DNA of 64,000 bases, taken from G963666895 sp963666895. GTDB taxonomy: Bacteria > Desulfobacterota > Desulfovibrionia > Desulfovibrionales > Desulfovibrionaceae. Below, piece by piece: positions 26,757-35,600 of the stretch. The position numbers were made by a program, and so were the translations under genes. The notes beneath the pieces are model-generated. The model did no database searches. It saw nothing but the letters and a program-made list of their open reading frames with translations, and had not been told where the DNA came from. Each line of letters opens with the position of its first letter. The stretch's first letter is position 1. Location of the stretch: the NCBI GenBank assembly GCA_963666895.2, contig CAXXNS010000013.1:1-64000 (forward strand). Reading direction: 5' to 3'.

Positions 26757-29700
26757 TTATGGGGTCGCCAGTTCGGTCGTCTTGTCCGCCTTGCGGATGT
26801 TCACGCAACTCGCCTTGTACTCCGGGATGGTGGTGTTGGGGTCGCCCACGGAAGGGGTGAGGCGGTTCGTGGAATCGCCGGACCCGGGGGTTGTCCATCC
26901 GAAGCAGTAGGGCATGCCGATCTCGTGGATGATCCGGCCGTGCACCTTGAGCGGGCGCATGCGGACCGTGACCATGGCGACGGCCTCGACCCGGCCGCGG
27001 ATGGACTCGACGATGATGACCTCACCGTTCTGGATGCCCTTTTCCTTGGCCAGTTCATGGCTCATTTCCACGTACAGCTGGGGTTCGGCCTCGAGCAGGT
27101 TGGGCACGTTGCGGGTCTCGCCGCCGCCGCACCAGTGCTCGGTCAGGCTGTAGGTGGTGAGCACGATGGGGAACTTGGGATCCGCGGGCTTGGCCAGCAC
27201 GTCCATGGAACTGGTGGCGAACTTGTAGACCGGACTGTTGAGCTGCTTGGAGAACAGGTTGCTGCTCACCGGAGTCTCCACCGGTTCGTAGTGCTCGGGG
27301 AAGGGGCCGTCCTGGCGGCCGGGCCCGAACAGGTGGCCCATACCGTGGGTGTGCATGATGAAGGGCAGCTTGCCCCCTTCCTGGCTCAGGGGCGGCCAGC
27401 CGCCGTCCGGCACGTCGCCGATCCACTTGCCGTCCTTCCACTCGATGACGGCCTTGTCCTTGTTGTAGGGAACCCCGTCCGGGTTGACCGAGGCGCGGTT
27501 GTACAGGATGCGGCGGTTCACCGGCCAGCACCAGGACCAGTTGGGGAACAGGCCGATCTTGGCCTGCATGGGCGTCTGGGTGACGTCGCGGCGCAGGGAC
27601 TTGTTGCCGTCCTCCTCGGTCCAACTGCCCGTGTAGAGCCAGTTCAGGCTGGAGGTGGAGCCGTCGTCCTGCAGGGCCACGAAGGTGGGCACCTGCTGGC
27701 CCTTCTTGTAGAGCTTGCCCTTGACGTCGGTGTCCTTGGTGAAGCGGCCGTTGATGCGCTGGCACAGATCCTCGGGATCGTATGTCTTGGGCCAGTCGAG
27801 CTTGACCACGGGATCGGGGAAGGTGCCCCCTTCCTTTGCGTACAGTTCCCGGACCCTGTTCATGATCGGGATGTACATCTCGGCGAAGGGGCGCGACTGG
27901 TACTGCGGCTGCACGCACTGGGCGTGCCACAGCAGCCAGCGGCCCGAGTTGGTCACGGAACCGCTCTTTTCCAGGCGGTGGGCCGAAGGCAGCAGGAAGA
28001 ACTCGGTCTTGATGGTCTTGGGATCGACCCCGGGCCGGTGCCAGTTGTCCGTGGTCTCGGTGTTGTGCAGCTCGCCGCAGACGACCCAGTCGAGGTTGTC
28101 CATGGCCTTGCGGATCTTGTTGGTGTTGGGAACGGAGTTCATGGGGTTGAGGCCCATGAAGAAACCGCCCGTGATCTCGCCGCGGTACATGCGGTCGAAC
28201 AGGAACAGGTAGGAGTAGTCTCCGCCCTTGTCCACCTTGGGCAGCAGCTCATAGCAGAAGCCGTTGTCCTTGGTGGCGTTGTCGCCGAACCACCCCTTGA
28301 GCAGGGAAGCGAAGTACTTGGGCTTGTGCTGCCACCAGTTGGCGGACAGCGGATCATGGCTGACCGGGGTGTTGGCCTTGTTGTAGGCGTCGTAAGTGGA
28401 CCATTCGTCGCACGGCATGGCCATGTAGCCGGGCAGGATGTGGTAGAGCAGGGCGTGGTCGGTGGAGCCCTGCACGTTGGGCTCGCCGCGCAGGGCGTTG
28501 ATGCCGCCGCCCGCTATGCCGATGTTGCCGAGCAGGAGCTGGATCAGGCCCGAGGTGCGGATGTTCTGCACGCCCACGGTGTGCTGGGTCCAGCCCAGGG
28601 CGTAGAGGATGGTGCCGGCCTTGGTGCCGGTACCCGTGGCCGAGTAGGTCTTGTACACGCGCAGCAGGGTGTCCTCGGGAACGCCGGTGGTGGCCGAGAC
28701 CTTGTCCAGGGTGTAGCGCGAGTAGTGCTTCTTCAAGAGCTGGAACACGCAGCGCGGGTCCTTGAGGGTCTTGTCGCGCTTGGGCACGCCGTTGGCGTCC
28801 ATGTCCAGGGCCCACTTGCTCTTGTCGTAGGTCCGGGTCTTGGGATCGTAGCCCGAGAACAGGCCGTCCTTGAATTCGAAGTCCGGGCCCACGATGACCG
28901 AGGCGTTGGTGTACTCGACCACGTACTCCTTGAAGTAGCGCTCGTTCTCGATGATGTAGTTGATCATGCCGCCCAGGAAGGCGATGTCCGTGCCGGACCT
29001 GAGGGGCACGTGGAAGTCGGCCCGGGCCGAGGTGCGCGAGAACTTCGGGTCCACGTGCATGACCGTGGCCCCGTTGTCCTTGGCCCGCAGCACCCACTTG
29101 AAGGAGATGGGGTGGTGCTCGGCGGCGTTGCTGCCCATGATCAGGATGGAGTCGGCGTTTTTGATGTCGATCCAGTGGTTGGTCATGGCGCCACGGCCGA
29201 AGGACTCGCCCAGGGCGGCCACGGTGGAGCTGTGGCAGACACGGGCCTGGTGGTCCATGTGCACCACACCGAGCCCGCGGGCGAACTGGTGGGTCAGGGC
29301 GCATTCCTCGTTGCAGGCGTGGGAAGTCCCCATCACGAACATGGATTCGAGCCGGTTGACCGTCCGTCCCTTGTCGTTCTTGGCGACGAACTCCTTGTCG
29401 CGGGTGTCCTTGATCTTGCGCGCGATGCGGTCGACGATCCAGTCCCAGCTCTTCTCTTCCCACTTGTCGCCGAACGGGGCGCGGTACAGGGGTTTCTGCA
29501 CACGATGTTGGCACGTGGTCATGGTGAACATGGCCGCGCCCTTGGCGCACAGTGCGCCTTCATTGATGGGGTAGTCCGGGTCGCCCTCGACGCTCACCAG
29601 CTTTCCGTTCTTGGAGTAGCCGATGGCGAAGCAACTCACGGAGCAGAACGGGCATACGGTGAAGAATTCCTTGGCGCCGTCGATCTTCAGTTCGGCGGCG

Positions 29701-29807
29701 TAGGCTTCCACCGGGGTGAGCCCGACCCCGAGTTGGCCCAGCGTCAGGCTGGTCAGCCCCACGCAGGACATTTTGAGAAATTCTCGCCGATCACATTTCA
29801 TCTCCAA
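26757..29807 (-). CDS. fdhA: Formate dehydrogenase alpha subunit, cysteine form (copy 1)
   Basis: A 1016-aa periplasmic Mo/W-bis-MGD formate dehydrogenase. A Tat signal opens it (DRREFLK, hydrophobic to about 40). A [4Fe-4S] cluster is bound by C52, C55, C59 and C87 (CPFCSVSC, GALCAKG). The active-site ligand is Cys191 (ARVCHSSTVAALG), encoded TGC; the paralogue at 32673 has selenocysteine at the same residue. The following His192 and the pterin-pocket motif GGGINALRGEPNVQGS are retained. It forms a dimer with FdhB. First gene of the fdhABED operon, behind its own AT-rich promoter region. Confidence 0.93.
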   Translation of the reverse strand: MEMKCDRREFLKMSCVGLTSLTLGQLGVGLTPVEAYAAELKIDGAKEFFTVCPFCSVSCFAIGYSKNGKLVSVEGDPDYPINEGALCAKGAAMFTMTTCQHRVQKPLYRAPFGDKWEEKSWDWIVDRIARKIKDTRDKEFVAKNDKGRTVNRLESMFVMGTSHACNEECALTHQFARGLGVVHMDHQARVCHSSTVAALGESFGRGAMTNHWIDIKNADSILIMGSNAAEHHPISFKWVLRAKDNGATVMHVDPKFSRTSARADFHVPLRSGTDIAFLGGMINYIIENERYFKEYVVEYTNASVIVGPDFEFKDGLFSGYDPKTRTYDKSKWALDMDANGVPKRDKTLKDPRCVFQLLKKHYSRYTLDKVSATTGVPEDTLLRVYKTYSATGTGTKAGTILYALGWTQHTVGVQNIRTSGLIQLLLGNIGIAGGGINALRGEPNVQGSTDHALLYHILPGYMAMPCDEWSTYDAYNKANTPVSHDPLSANWWQHKPKYFASLLKGWFGDNATKDNGFCYELLPKVDKGGDYSYLFLFDRMYRGEITGGFFMGLNPMNSVPNTNKIRKAMDNLDWVVCGELHNTETTDNWHRPGVDPKTIKTEFFLLPSAHRLEKSGSVTNSGRWLLWHAQCVQPQYQSRPFAEMYIPIMNRVRELYAKEGGTFPDPVVKLDWPKTYDPEDLCQRINGRFTKDTDVKGKLYKKGQQVPTFVALQDDGSTSSLNWLYTGSWTEEDGNKSLRRDVTQTPMQAKIGLFPNWSWCWPVNRRILYNRASVNPDGVPYNKDKAVIEWKDGKWIGDVPDGGWPPLSQEGGKLPFIMHTHGMGHLFGPGRQDGPFPEHYEPVETPVSSNLFSKQLNSPVYKFATSSMDVLAKPADPKFPIVLTTYSLTEHWCGGGETRNVPNLLEAEPQLYVEMSHELAKEKGIQNGEVIIVESIRGRVEAVAMVTVRMRPLKVHGRIIHEIGMPYCFGWTTPGSGDSTNRLTPSVGDPNTTIPEYKASCVNIRKADKTTELATP

Positions 29808-29899
29808 CCTCCTAGGCTGTGGAAACAGGGAATAATGCGTCCAATTTCCTTTATAAATCCATTACCTCTCTTGCATGAACACTGATAGAACGCACTATG

Positions 29900-29927
29900 G
29901 TTATACATGGTGAAAAAAACTATGCAA
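29900..29927 (-). promoter_or_regulatory. Candidate promoter of fdhA (copy 1)
   Basis: On the minus strand TTGCAT (plus 29922-29927), 16 bp and TATAAC (plus 29900-29905) form a plausible sigma-70 promoter 93 bp before the fdhA start. An operator-like repeat lies directly upstream at 29929. Confidence 0.45.
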
Positions 29928-29928
29928 C

Positions 29929-29944
29929 TTGTTAATTAAAACAA
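29929..29944. promoter_or_regulatory. Operator-like repeat, variant A
   Basis: TTGTTAATTAAAACAA matches the repeat at 30001 in 13 of 16 positions and adjoins the candidate -35 element. Confidence 0.4.
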
Positions 29945-29982
29945 CTCTGTTTGCAGAAACATATCTGTTACTATGAATACAT

Positions 29983-29998
29983 ATGTTTCACAAAACAC
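29983..29998. promoter_or_regulatory. Operator-like repeat, variant B
   Basis: ATGTTTCACAAAACAC matches the repeat at 30001 in 12 of 16 positions and lies exactly 18 bp from it. Confidence 0.35.
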
Positions 29999-30000
29999 AG

Positions 30001-30016
30001 ATGTTAAATAAAACAT
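30001..30016. promoter_or_regulatory. Candidate ModE-like operator upstream of fdhA (copy 1)
   Basis: ATGTTAAATAAAACAT, with ATGTT/AACAT arms, is identical to 35833-35848 upstream of the other fdhA. Both lie in AT-rich gaps in a GC-rich genome. The modE-like gene next to the second copy is the obvious candidate binder. Confidence 0.55.
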
Positions 30017-30043
30017 ACAGTGCAAAAGCATTTTTTAGAAAAA

Positions 30044-30079
30044 GAGACGCCCCCCCGCCGGGATGCGGCAGGGGGGCGC
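30044..30079 (-). terminator. Rho-independent terminator between the two fdh operons
   Basis: On the minus strand GCGCCCCCCTGCCG pairs with CGGCGGGGGGGCGT around a short loop, followed by CTCTTTTT. It closes the proximal operon 22 bases after fdhD. Confidence 0.8.
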
Positions 30080-30101
30080 TTTAAAGGGGAATACGGGGAG
30101 G

Positions 30102-30857
30102 TCAGCCGTAGATGATCATGGCCTCGTCGCGGAGCTTGCCGACCAGGACCATGCCGTGGTCGCGGGCCATGTCCACGGCGATGCTGGTGGCCACGGAAAA
30201 GCCCGCCAGCACGCGTACGCCCGCGCGCACGGCCTTGTTCACGATCTCGTGGCTCAGCCGCGAGGTGACCACGGCGTGGTGCGCCCGGTCCAGGCCGCCG
30301 TGGCGGATGGCGTTGCCCACGCACTTGTCGAACGCGTTGTGCCGTCCCACGTCCTCGCCGAACGACAGGGGCTCGCAGGCCTGGTCAAAGAACATGGCGC
30401 AGTGGGTGGCCCCGGTGTGGCGGTGCAGCCGCTGGCGCTCCTCGAGTGTTGCGCGCATGGACAGGAGCTGTTGGGCCAGCTCGGCCAGGGGCGGCCCCAA
30501 ATCGGATTGGGCGGCGGGCCGTGAGCCGGGTTTCGGCGTGGGGAAGCGGCCCGCGATGGGACATCGCAGCCGGATCGCGGAGTCCGTTTCGTGGAACTCG
30601 ATGGTCTCGAAGCCCACGGAACCGGGGATGTGCCCTGAGGTCAGGAGCAGGCCCAGAGCCAGGTCCTTGTCCGCGCCGGGGGTGCGCATGGTCTCGGCGG
30701 CCTGGCGGCCGTTGAGGAAGACGGCCAGCGGGGCCTCCAGGGCCACGGTGTCGATGCTGGGATGGAATTGCCCCCGGTGGTAGCGGGTCACCTGGTTGCT
30801 CAGGAGCTGCTCGTGGCTGGCCAGGATGTTTCCATCGATGCGGGAAGCGTGTTCCAT
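30102..30857 (-). CDS. fdhD: FdhD-family formate dehydrogenase accessory protein (copy 2)
   Basis: 251 aa, paralogous to the protein at 24223 along its whole length: PLAVFLNGRQAAETMRTPG, HRHTGATHCAMFFDQ, GEDVGRHNAFDKCVG, VLAGFSVATSIAVDMA. Like that copy it lacks the CxxC sulfur-relay loop; the shared cysteines are in THC and DKC. The region between about residues 90 and 130 differs most between the two copies. Start 30857 follows GGAGGCAGTC, 16 bp after fdhE. It presumably matures the Sec-containing FdhA of this operon. Confidence 0.85.
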   Translation of the reverse strand: MEHASRIDGNILASHEQLLSNQVTRYHRGQFHPSIDTVALEAPLAVFLNGRQAAETMRTPGADKDLALGLLLTSGHIPGSVGFETIEFHETDSAIRLRCPIAGRFPTPKPGSRPAAQSDLGPPLAELAQQLLSMRATLEERQRLHRHTGATHCAMFFDQACEPLSFGEDVGRHNAFDKCVGNAIRHGGLDRAHHAVVTSRLSHEIVNKAVRAGVRVLAGFSVATSIAVDMARDHGMVLVGKLRDEAMIIYG

Positions 30858-30873
30858 GACTGCCTCCGGAGTC

Positions 30874-31785
30874 TTATTCGTCCAGGTTCCAGGGCATGGC
30901 CGCCAGGGGGGAGTAGTTTCGCTGCTGGGCGATGATGTCCAGGTGTACCAGCCCCAGGGAGGCGGCGTTCATGCGGATGTCCCCGTCCACCTCGCGTAGG
31001 TCGATGCACAGGAGGTAGGAGCCGCATTTCTTGCACGCCTCGATGCGCTCATGGCGGTTCTCCTCGTCGTACAGCAGTTCGCGCTGGTCCTGGTCCGTGT
31101 TGCCGCAGGCCGGGCAGGCGTCGCGCCGGAAGCCCCACTCGTGGGCGCACAGGGAGCAGGTCAGCCGTTTCTTGCCGCCGCCGCCCACCAGGTTCTCCTC
31201 GCGTTCGTTGCTGAACCGCGACAGGGAGGCGATGACCGGGGCCGAGCCGCAGAACGGGCAGTAGCCCTGGCTCCAGGGCGACTTGTCCACGGCCGGGGCC
31301 ACGCTCCTGGCCATGCCCGACAGCACCGGGGCCAGGACGCAACGGATGGCGAAGGAGAGGATGGGAGCGCGGATGCCGGTCTTGTCCGCGGCCGCGTGGA
31401 AGGCGTCCTTGTCGCTGTCCAGGTAGGCGCGGGCCAGTCCGGACAGGTCGAGTTCGCCCTTGTCCACGGCCAGGGCCAGGGCCTTCATGTCCTGGCCCAG
31501 GGGGAAGGACTCCCCGATGACCGGGAACAGCGCGTCACCGGCGGCCTTGAGCTGTTCGCCGCAGTCGGGCAGCCCGTCGTCGGCCAGGAGCGACACGCCC
31601 TGTCCGCTGCGTTTCGGGTCGGGTGCGCCCAGGCCGAAGTCGTGCTCTGAGAATGTATGGGCCAGGTCGGCCTGGACCTGGAAGAGGTCCTGGAATTTGT
31701 CCACCAGTTCGGAATACGCGGGCCGCTGCCGTTTGATGGCGTCCAGGGTGGCGGCCAGGTCGTGATCGATGTGTGTTCCGTGCAT
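30874..31785 (-). CDS. fdhE: FdhE-family formate dehydrogenase accessory protein (copy 2)
   Basis: 303 aa, same length and architecture as the copy at 24987: an N-terminal helical half and four CxxC pairs (CPFCGSAPV, CSLCAHEW, CPACGNTD, CKKCGSYLLC). The N-terminal halves are clearly more diverged than the cysteine-rich halves, which might reflect adaptation to different alpha subunits. Cytoplasmic chaperone role before Tat export is known for the family. Confidence 0.88.
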   Translation of the reverse strand: MHGTHIDHDLAATLDAIKRQRPAYSELVDKFQDLFQVQADLAHTFSEHDFGLGAPDPKRSGQGVSLLADDGLPDCGEQLKAAGDALFPVIGESFPLGQDMKALALAVDKGELDLSGLARAYLDSDKDAFHAAADKTGIRAPILSFAIRCVLAPVLSGMARSVAPAVDKSPWSQGYCPFCGSAPVIASLSRFSNEREENLVGGGGKKRLTCSLCAHEWGFRRDACPACGNTDQDQRELLYDEENRHERIEACKKCGSYLLCIDLREVDGDIRMNAASLGLVHLDIIAQQRNYSPLAAMPWNLDE

Positions 31786-31812
31786 GGTTCTCGCCTCACG
31801 GGAAAGATGTGG

Positions 31813-31838
31813 TCCCGGGCCGCCGAAGCGGCCCGGGA
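31813..31838 (-). promoter_or_regulatory. Intercistronic UUCG-capped hairpin between fdhB and fdhE (copy 2)
   Basis: In the mRNA an 11-bp stem (TCCCGGGCCGC / GCGGCCCGGGA) is closed by TTCG, giving the very stable C(UUCG)G tetraloop. No T-tract follows. It occupies the same place as the GNRA-capped hairpin at 25925. Confidence 0.7.
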
Positions 31839-31874
31839 AGGGGGATAAGCCTGCTGGAGGTGCGTGTCAGGCTA

Positions 31875-32624
31875 TCACGCCCTGGTCATGCTCTTGAACA
31901 ACCTGCGGAAGGGCGCGCCCATTCCGGCCAGGAACTGCTTGCGGTCCATGGTGGCGGAGTTCTCCGCCACGGCATGGGTGTGGTAGTTCCCGGGCTCGTC
32001 GGTCAGCAGATAGATGACGCTGACGTCTTCGGGATCCGCGAGTATGGCCTTGGGGTACGCCTGCTTCAGCTTGGCCAGCCGGGACTCGGCGAGTTTGAGC
32101 ATGTCCTCGCGTTCGCCGAAGTTCATGGTTCCGGTGGGACAAGACTTGACACAGGCTGGGAGCATTCCGTTTTTCACCCTGTCGTTGCACATGGTGCACT
32201 TGCTCAGGGGGCCGCTGTCCGAGGCCCAGCGCGGGATGTCGTAGGGACAGGCCTCGCGCACGGCCTGACGGTCGTCCAGGCCGATCTGGGCACTCTTCTC
32301 CGTGAAGATGACCGCGCCGGTCTCGGGATCCTGGATGATGGCGTCGTCGACCACGTAGTCGGCCACGGCCTTGCAGGGCGGCTGGATGCAGTGGCGGCAC
32401 TGGTCCGGGAAGAAGTTCCAACGAACGTTGCCCTGGTCGTCCAGGTGTTCGTTGAACCGGACCAGCTTGTAGTTGTTGGGGTTCAGGTCCTGCGGGTTCT
32501 GGTGGCTGCCCCAGCCATACTGTTTGGTCTTGTTGGCGGGCAGCTCGTTCCATTCCTTGCAGGCGATCTGGCAACCGCGGCACGCTGTGCAGCGGGAGGT
32601 GTCGATAAAGAATGACTTTGGCAT
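31875..32624 (-). CDS. fdhB: Formate dehydrogenase beta subunit, four [4Fe-4S] clusters (copy 2)
   Basis: 249 aa, very similar to the copy at 25992 with all cluster cysteines kept (CTACRGCQIACKEW, CRHCIQPPCKAVADY, CPYDIPRW, CTMCNDRV, CVKSCPTGT). It has no export signal of its own. It lies 48 bp after the Sec-containing fdhA, and that gap holds a hairpin (32641-32664). It receives electrons from the alpha subunit and hands them to a periplasmic acceptor, in Desulfovibrio usually a multihaem cytochrome c. Confidence 0.9.
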   Translation of the reverse strand: MPKSFFIDTSRCTACRGCQIACKEWNELPANKTKQYGWGSHQNPQDLNPNNYKLVRFNEHLDDQGNVRWNFFPDQCRHCIQPPCKAVADYVVDDAIIQDPETGAVIFTEKSAQIGLDDRQAVREACPYDIPRWASDSGPLSKCTMCNDRVKNGMLPACVKSCPTGTMNFGEREDMLKLAESRLAKLKQAYPKAILADPEDVSVIYLLTDEPGNYHTHAVAENSATMDRKQFLAGMGAPFRRLFKSMTRA

Positions 32625-32640
32625 GTCGAACTCCTTGGAA

Positions 32641-32664
32641 CCCGGGAGGGCGGACCCTCCCGGG
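32641..32664 (-). promoter_or_regulatory. Hairpin between fdhA(Sec) and fdhB
   Basis: CCCGGGAGGG and CCCTCCCGGG form a perfect 10-bp stem with a 4-nt loop in the fdhA-fdhB gap. The Cys operon has only a 15-bp gap here and no such element. No T-tract follows. Confidence 0.6.
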
Positions 32665-32672
32665 ATGCCTGG

Positions 32673-35600
32673 TTACTTGGAGAGCTCCGTCAGGGTGTCG
32701 GCCTTCCTGATGTTCACGCAGCAAGCCTTGAACTCCGGAATGGTCGTGTTCGGGTCGCCCACGGAGGGCGTGAGGCGGTTCGTGGAATCGCCGCACCCGG
32801 GTGTTGACCATCCGAAGCAGAAGGGCATGCCGATTTCGTGAACGATCTTGCCGTGGACCTTGAGGGGCCGCATGCGGATGGTGACCATGGCAATGGCCTC
32901 CACCCGGCCGCGGATGCTCTCGACGATCACGCCGTCGCCGTTCTTGATACCTTTTTCTTTTGCCAGTTCGTGGCTCATCTCCACGTAGAGCTGGGGTTCG
33001 GCCTCAAGCAGGTTGGGCACGTTTCTGGTCTCGCCGCCGCCGCACCAGTGCTCGGTCACGCTGTAGGTGGTGAGCACGATGGGGTACTTGGGATCGGCGG
33101 GCTTGGCCAGCAGGTCCATGTCGCTTGAGACGAACTTGTAGCAGGGGCTGTTCAGCTGCTTGGAGAAGAGGTTGATGGTCGTCGGGGTTTCCACCGGCTC
33201 GTAGTGTTCCGAGAACGGACCGTCGGCCCGGCCGGGACCGTAGAGCTGGCCGAAGCCGTGCTTGTGCATGATGAACGGGTGGCGGCCCTTACCCGTGGCC
33301 ATGGGCGGCCAGCCGCCGTCCGGCACGTCGCCGACCCACTTCTCGCCGTTCCACTCGATGACGGCCTTGGCCGGGTTCCAGGGCTTGCCGTTCAGGTCCA
33401 CCGAGGCCCTGTTGTACAGGATGCGGCGGTTCACGGGCCAGCACCACGACCAGTTCGGGAACAGGCCGATCTTGGCCTGCATCTCGGTCTGGCTCGGATC
33501 GCGGCGTTTACTCTTGTTGCCGTCCTCCTCGGTATAGCTGCCGGCATAGAGCCAGTTCAGGGACATGGTGGAGCCGTCGTCCGCCAGGGCGGTGAAGCTC
33601 GGCACCAACTGCCCCTTCTTGTACAGCTTGCCCTTGATCTCGGTGTCCTTGAGGAAGTACCCGTTGATCTTCTTGGTGATCTCTTCGGGTTCGTACTTCT
33701 TGGGCCAGTCCAGCTTGGTCACGGGATCGGGGTAGGTGCCGCCTTCCTTGGCATACAGCGCGCGGACCCGGTTCATGATGTCCACGAACATGTCGCCGAA
33801 GCGGCGGGCCTGGCCGGCCGGGGGCACGACTTCGTCATGCCACAGCATCCAGCGTCCCGAGTTGGTCACCGAACCGGCCTTTTCCATGCGGTGGGCCGAG
33901 GGCAGCAGGAAGGTTTCGGTCTTGACCTTTTTGGGGTCCACGCCGGGCCTGTGCCAGTTGTCCGTTGTTTCGGAGTGGTGCAGCTCGGAGGTGACCAGCC
34001 AGTCCAGGTTGTCCATGGCCTTGCGGAGCTTGTTGGAGTTCGGCACGCTCTGCATGGGGTTGAGGCCGATGATGAAGCCGCCCTCGATCTCGCCCCGATA
34101 CATGCGGTCGAACAGGAAGAGGTACGAATAGTCCTCGCCCTTTTCCACCTTGGGAAGGTAGTCGTAGCCGAAGCCGTTGGCCGCGGTTCCGTTCTCCCCG
34201 TACCAGGCCTTGAGCAGGCTGGCCAGGTACTTGGGCTTGTTCTGCCACCAGTTGGCGCTTTCCGGGTCGTTGCTCACCGGCGTGTTGGCCTTGTTGTAGT
34301 CGGCCAGGGTCTGCCAGTCCGCCCTGGGCTGGGCCATATACCCGGGTATGATGTGCCACAGCAGGGTATGGTCCGTGGAGCCCTGGACGTTGGGCTCGCC
34401 GCGCAGGGCGTTGATGCCGCCGCCGGCGATGCCGATGTTTCCGAGCAGCAACTGGATGATGCCCGAGGTGCGGATGTTCTGCACGCCCACGGTGTGCTGG
34501 GTCCAGCCCAGGGCGTACATGACGGTGCCGGCCTTGTCGGGCTTGCCCGTGGCCGCGAACGCCTTGTACACGCGGAGCAGGTTCTCCTCGGATACGCCCG
34601 TGGTGGCCGAGACCTTGTCCAGGGAGTACCGGGAGTAGTGCTTTTTCAGGAGCTGGAACACGCAGCGCGGGTCCTTGAGGCTCGGGTCGCGCTTGGGCAC
34701 GCCCTTGTCGTCGTCCTCAAAGGCCCACTTGCTCTTGTCGTAGGTCCGGGTTTCGGGATTGTAGCCCGCGAACAGGCCGTCCTTGAAGTCGAAGGCCTTG
34801 CCCACGACGAGCGAGGCGTTGGTGTAGTTGACCACGTAGTCCTTGAAGTACAGCTCGTTGTCGAGGATGTACTTGACCATGCCGCCCAGGAAGGCGATGT
34901 CCGTGCCGGACCTGAGCGGAACGTGGAAGTCGGAGCGCGCCGAGGTGCGCGAGAACTTCGGATCCACGTGCATGACCACAGCGCCGTTGTCTTTGGCGTT
35001 GAGGACCCACTTGAATGAGATTGGATGGTGCTCGGCAGCGTTGCTGCCCATGATCAGGATCGCATCAGCGTTCTTGATGTCGATCCAGTGATTCGTCATC
35101 GCGCCGCGTCCGAACGACTCTCCCAGAGCCGCTACAGTGGCGCTGTGTCATATCCTTGCCTGGTGGTCCATGTGGACGACGCCCAGGCCTTTCATGGCTT
35201 GATGTGCGAGGGAGCATTCCTCGTTGTCGGCGTGCGAGGTGCCGAGCAGGAACATGGCGTCCAGTCGGTTGACCCGCTGGCCCTTGTCGTTCATTTCCAG
35301 GAAGCGCTTGTCGCGCGTCTGCTTGACTTTCTGGGCGATGCGGTCGAGCACCCAGTCCCATTCCTTGGCTTCCCACTTTTCGCTGCCCGGAGCGCGGTAC
35401 AGGGGCTTGTCCAGGCGATGCTCGTTCCTGGTCATGGTCAGCATGGCCGCGCCCTTGGCGCACAGGGCTCCTTCGTTGATGGGGTAGTCCGGGTCCCCTT
35501 CGCTGCTCACCAGCTTCCCGTTCTTGACGTAGGCCACCACGTGGCAGCTCACTGAGCAGAACGGACAGATGGAGAACACTTCCTTGGCCCCGTCGATCTT

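Noticed and set aside
25056..29885. 1609-codon plus-strand frame across the fdh operon
   Set aside because: Antisense shadow of fdhA/B/E with no start signal and biased composition. The minus-strand genes have clear families.
30001..30016. The 16-mer as a plain FNR/CRP box
   Set aside because: It lacks the TTGAT/TGTGA half-sites. Position and adjacency to modE-like make a dedicated operator more likely.
35099..35150. fdhA at 32673-35720 as a pseudogene split by a nonsense mutation
   Set aside because: The stop is exactly at the Sec/Cys ligand, it is TGA, a SECIS-like hairpin follows, and the rest of the gene is intact.
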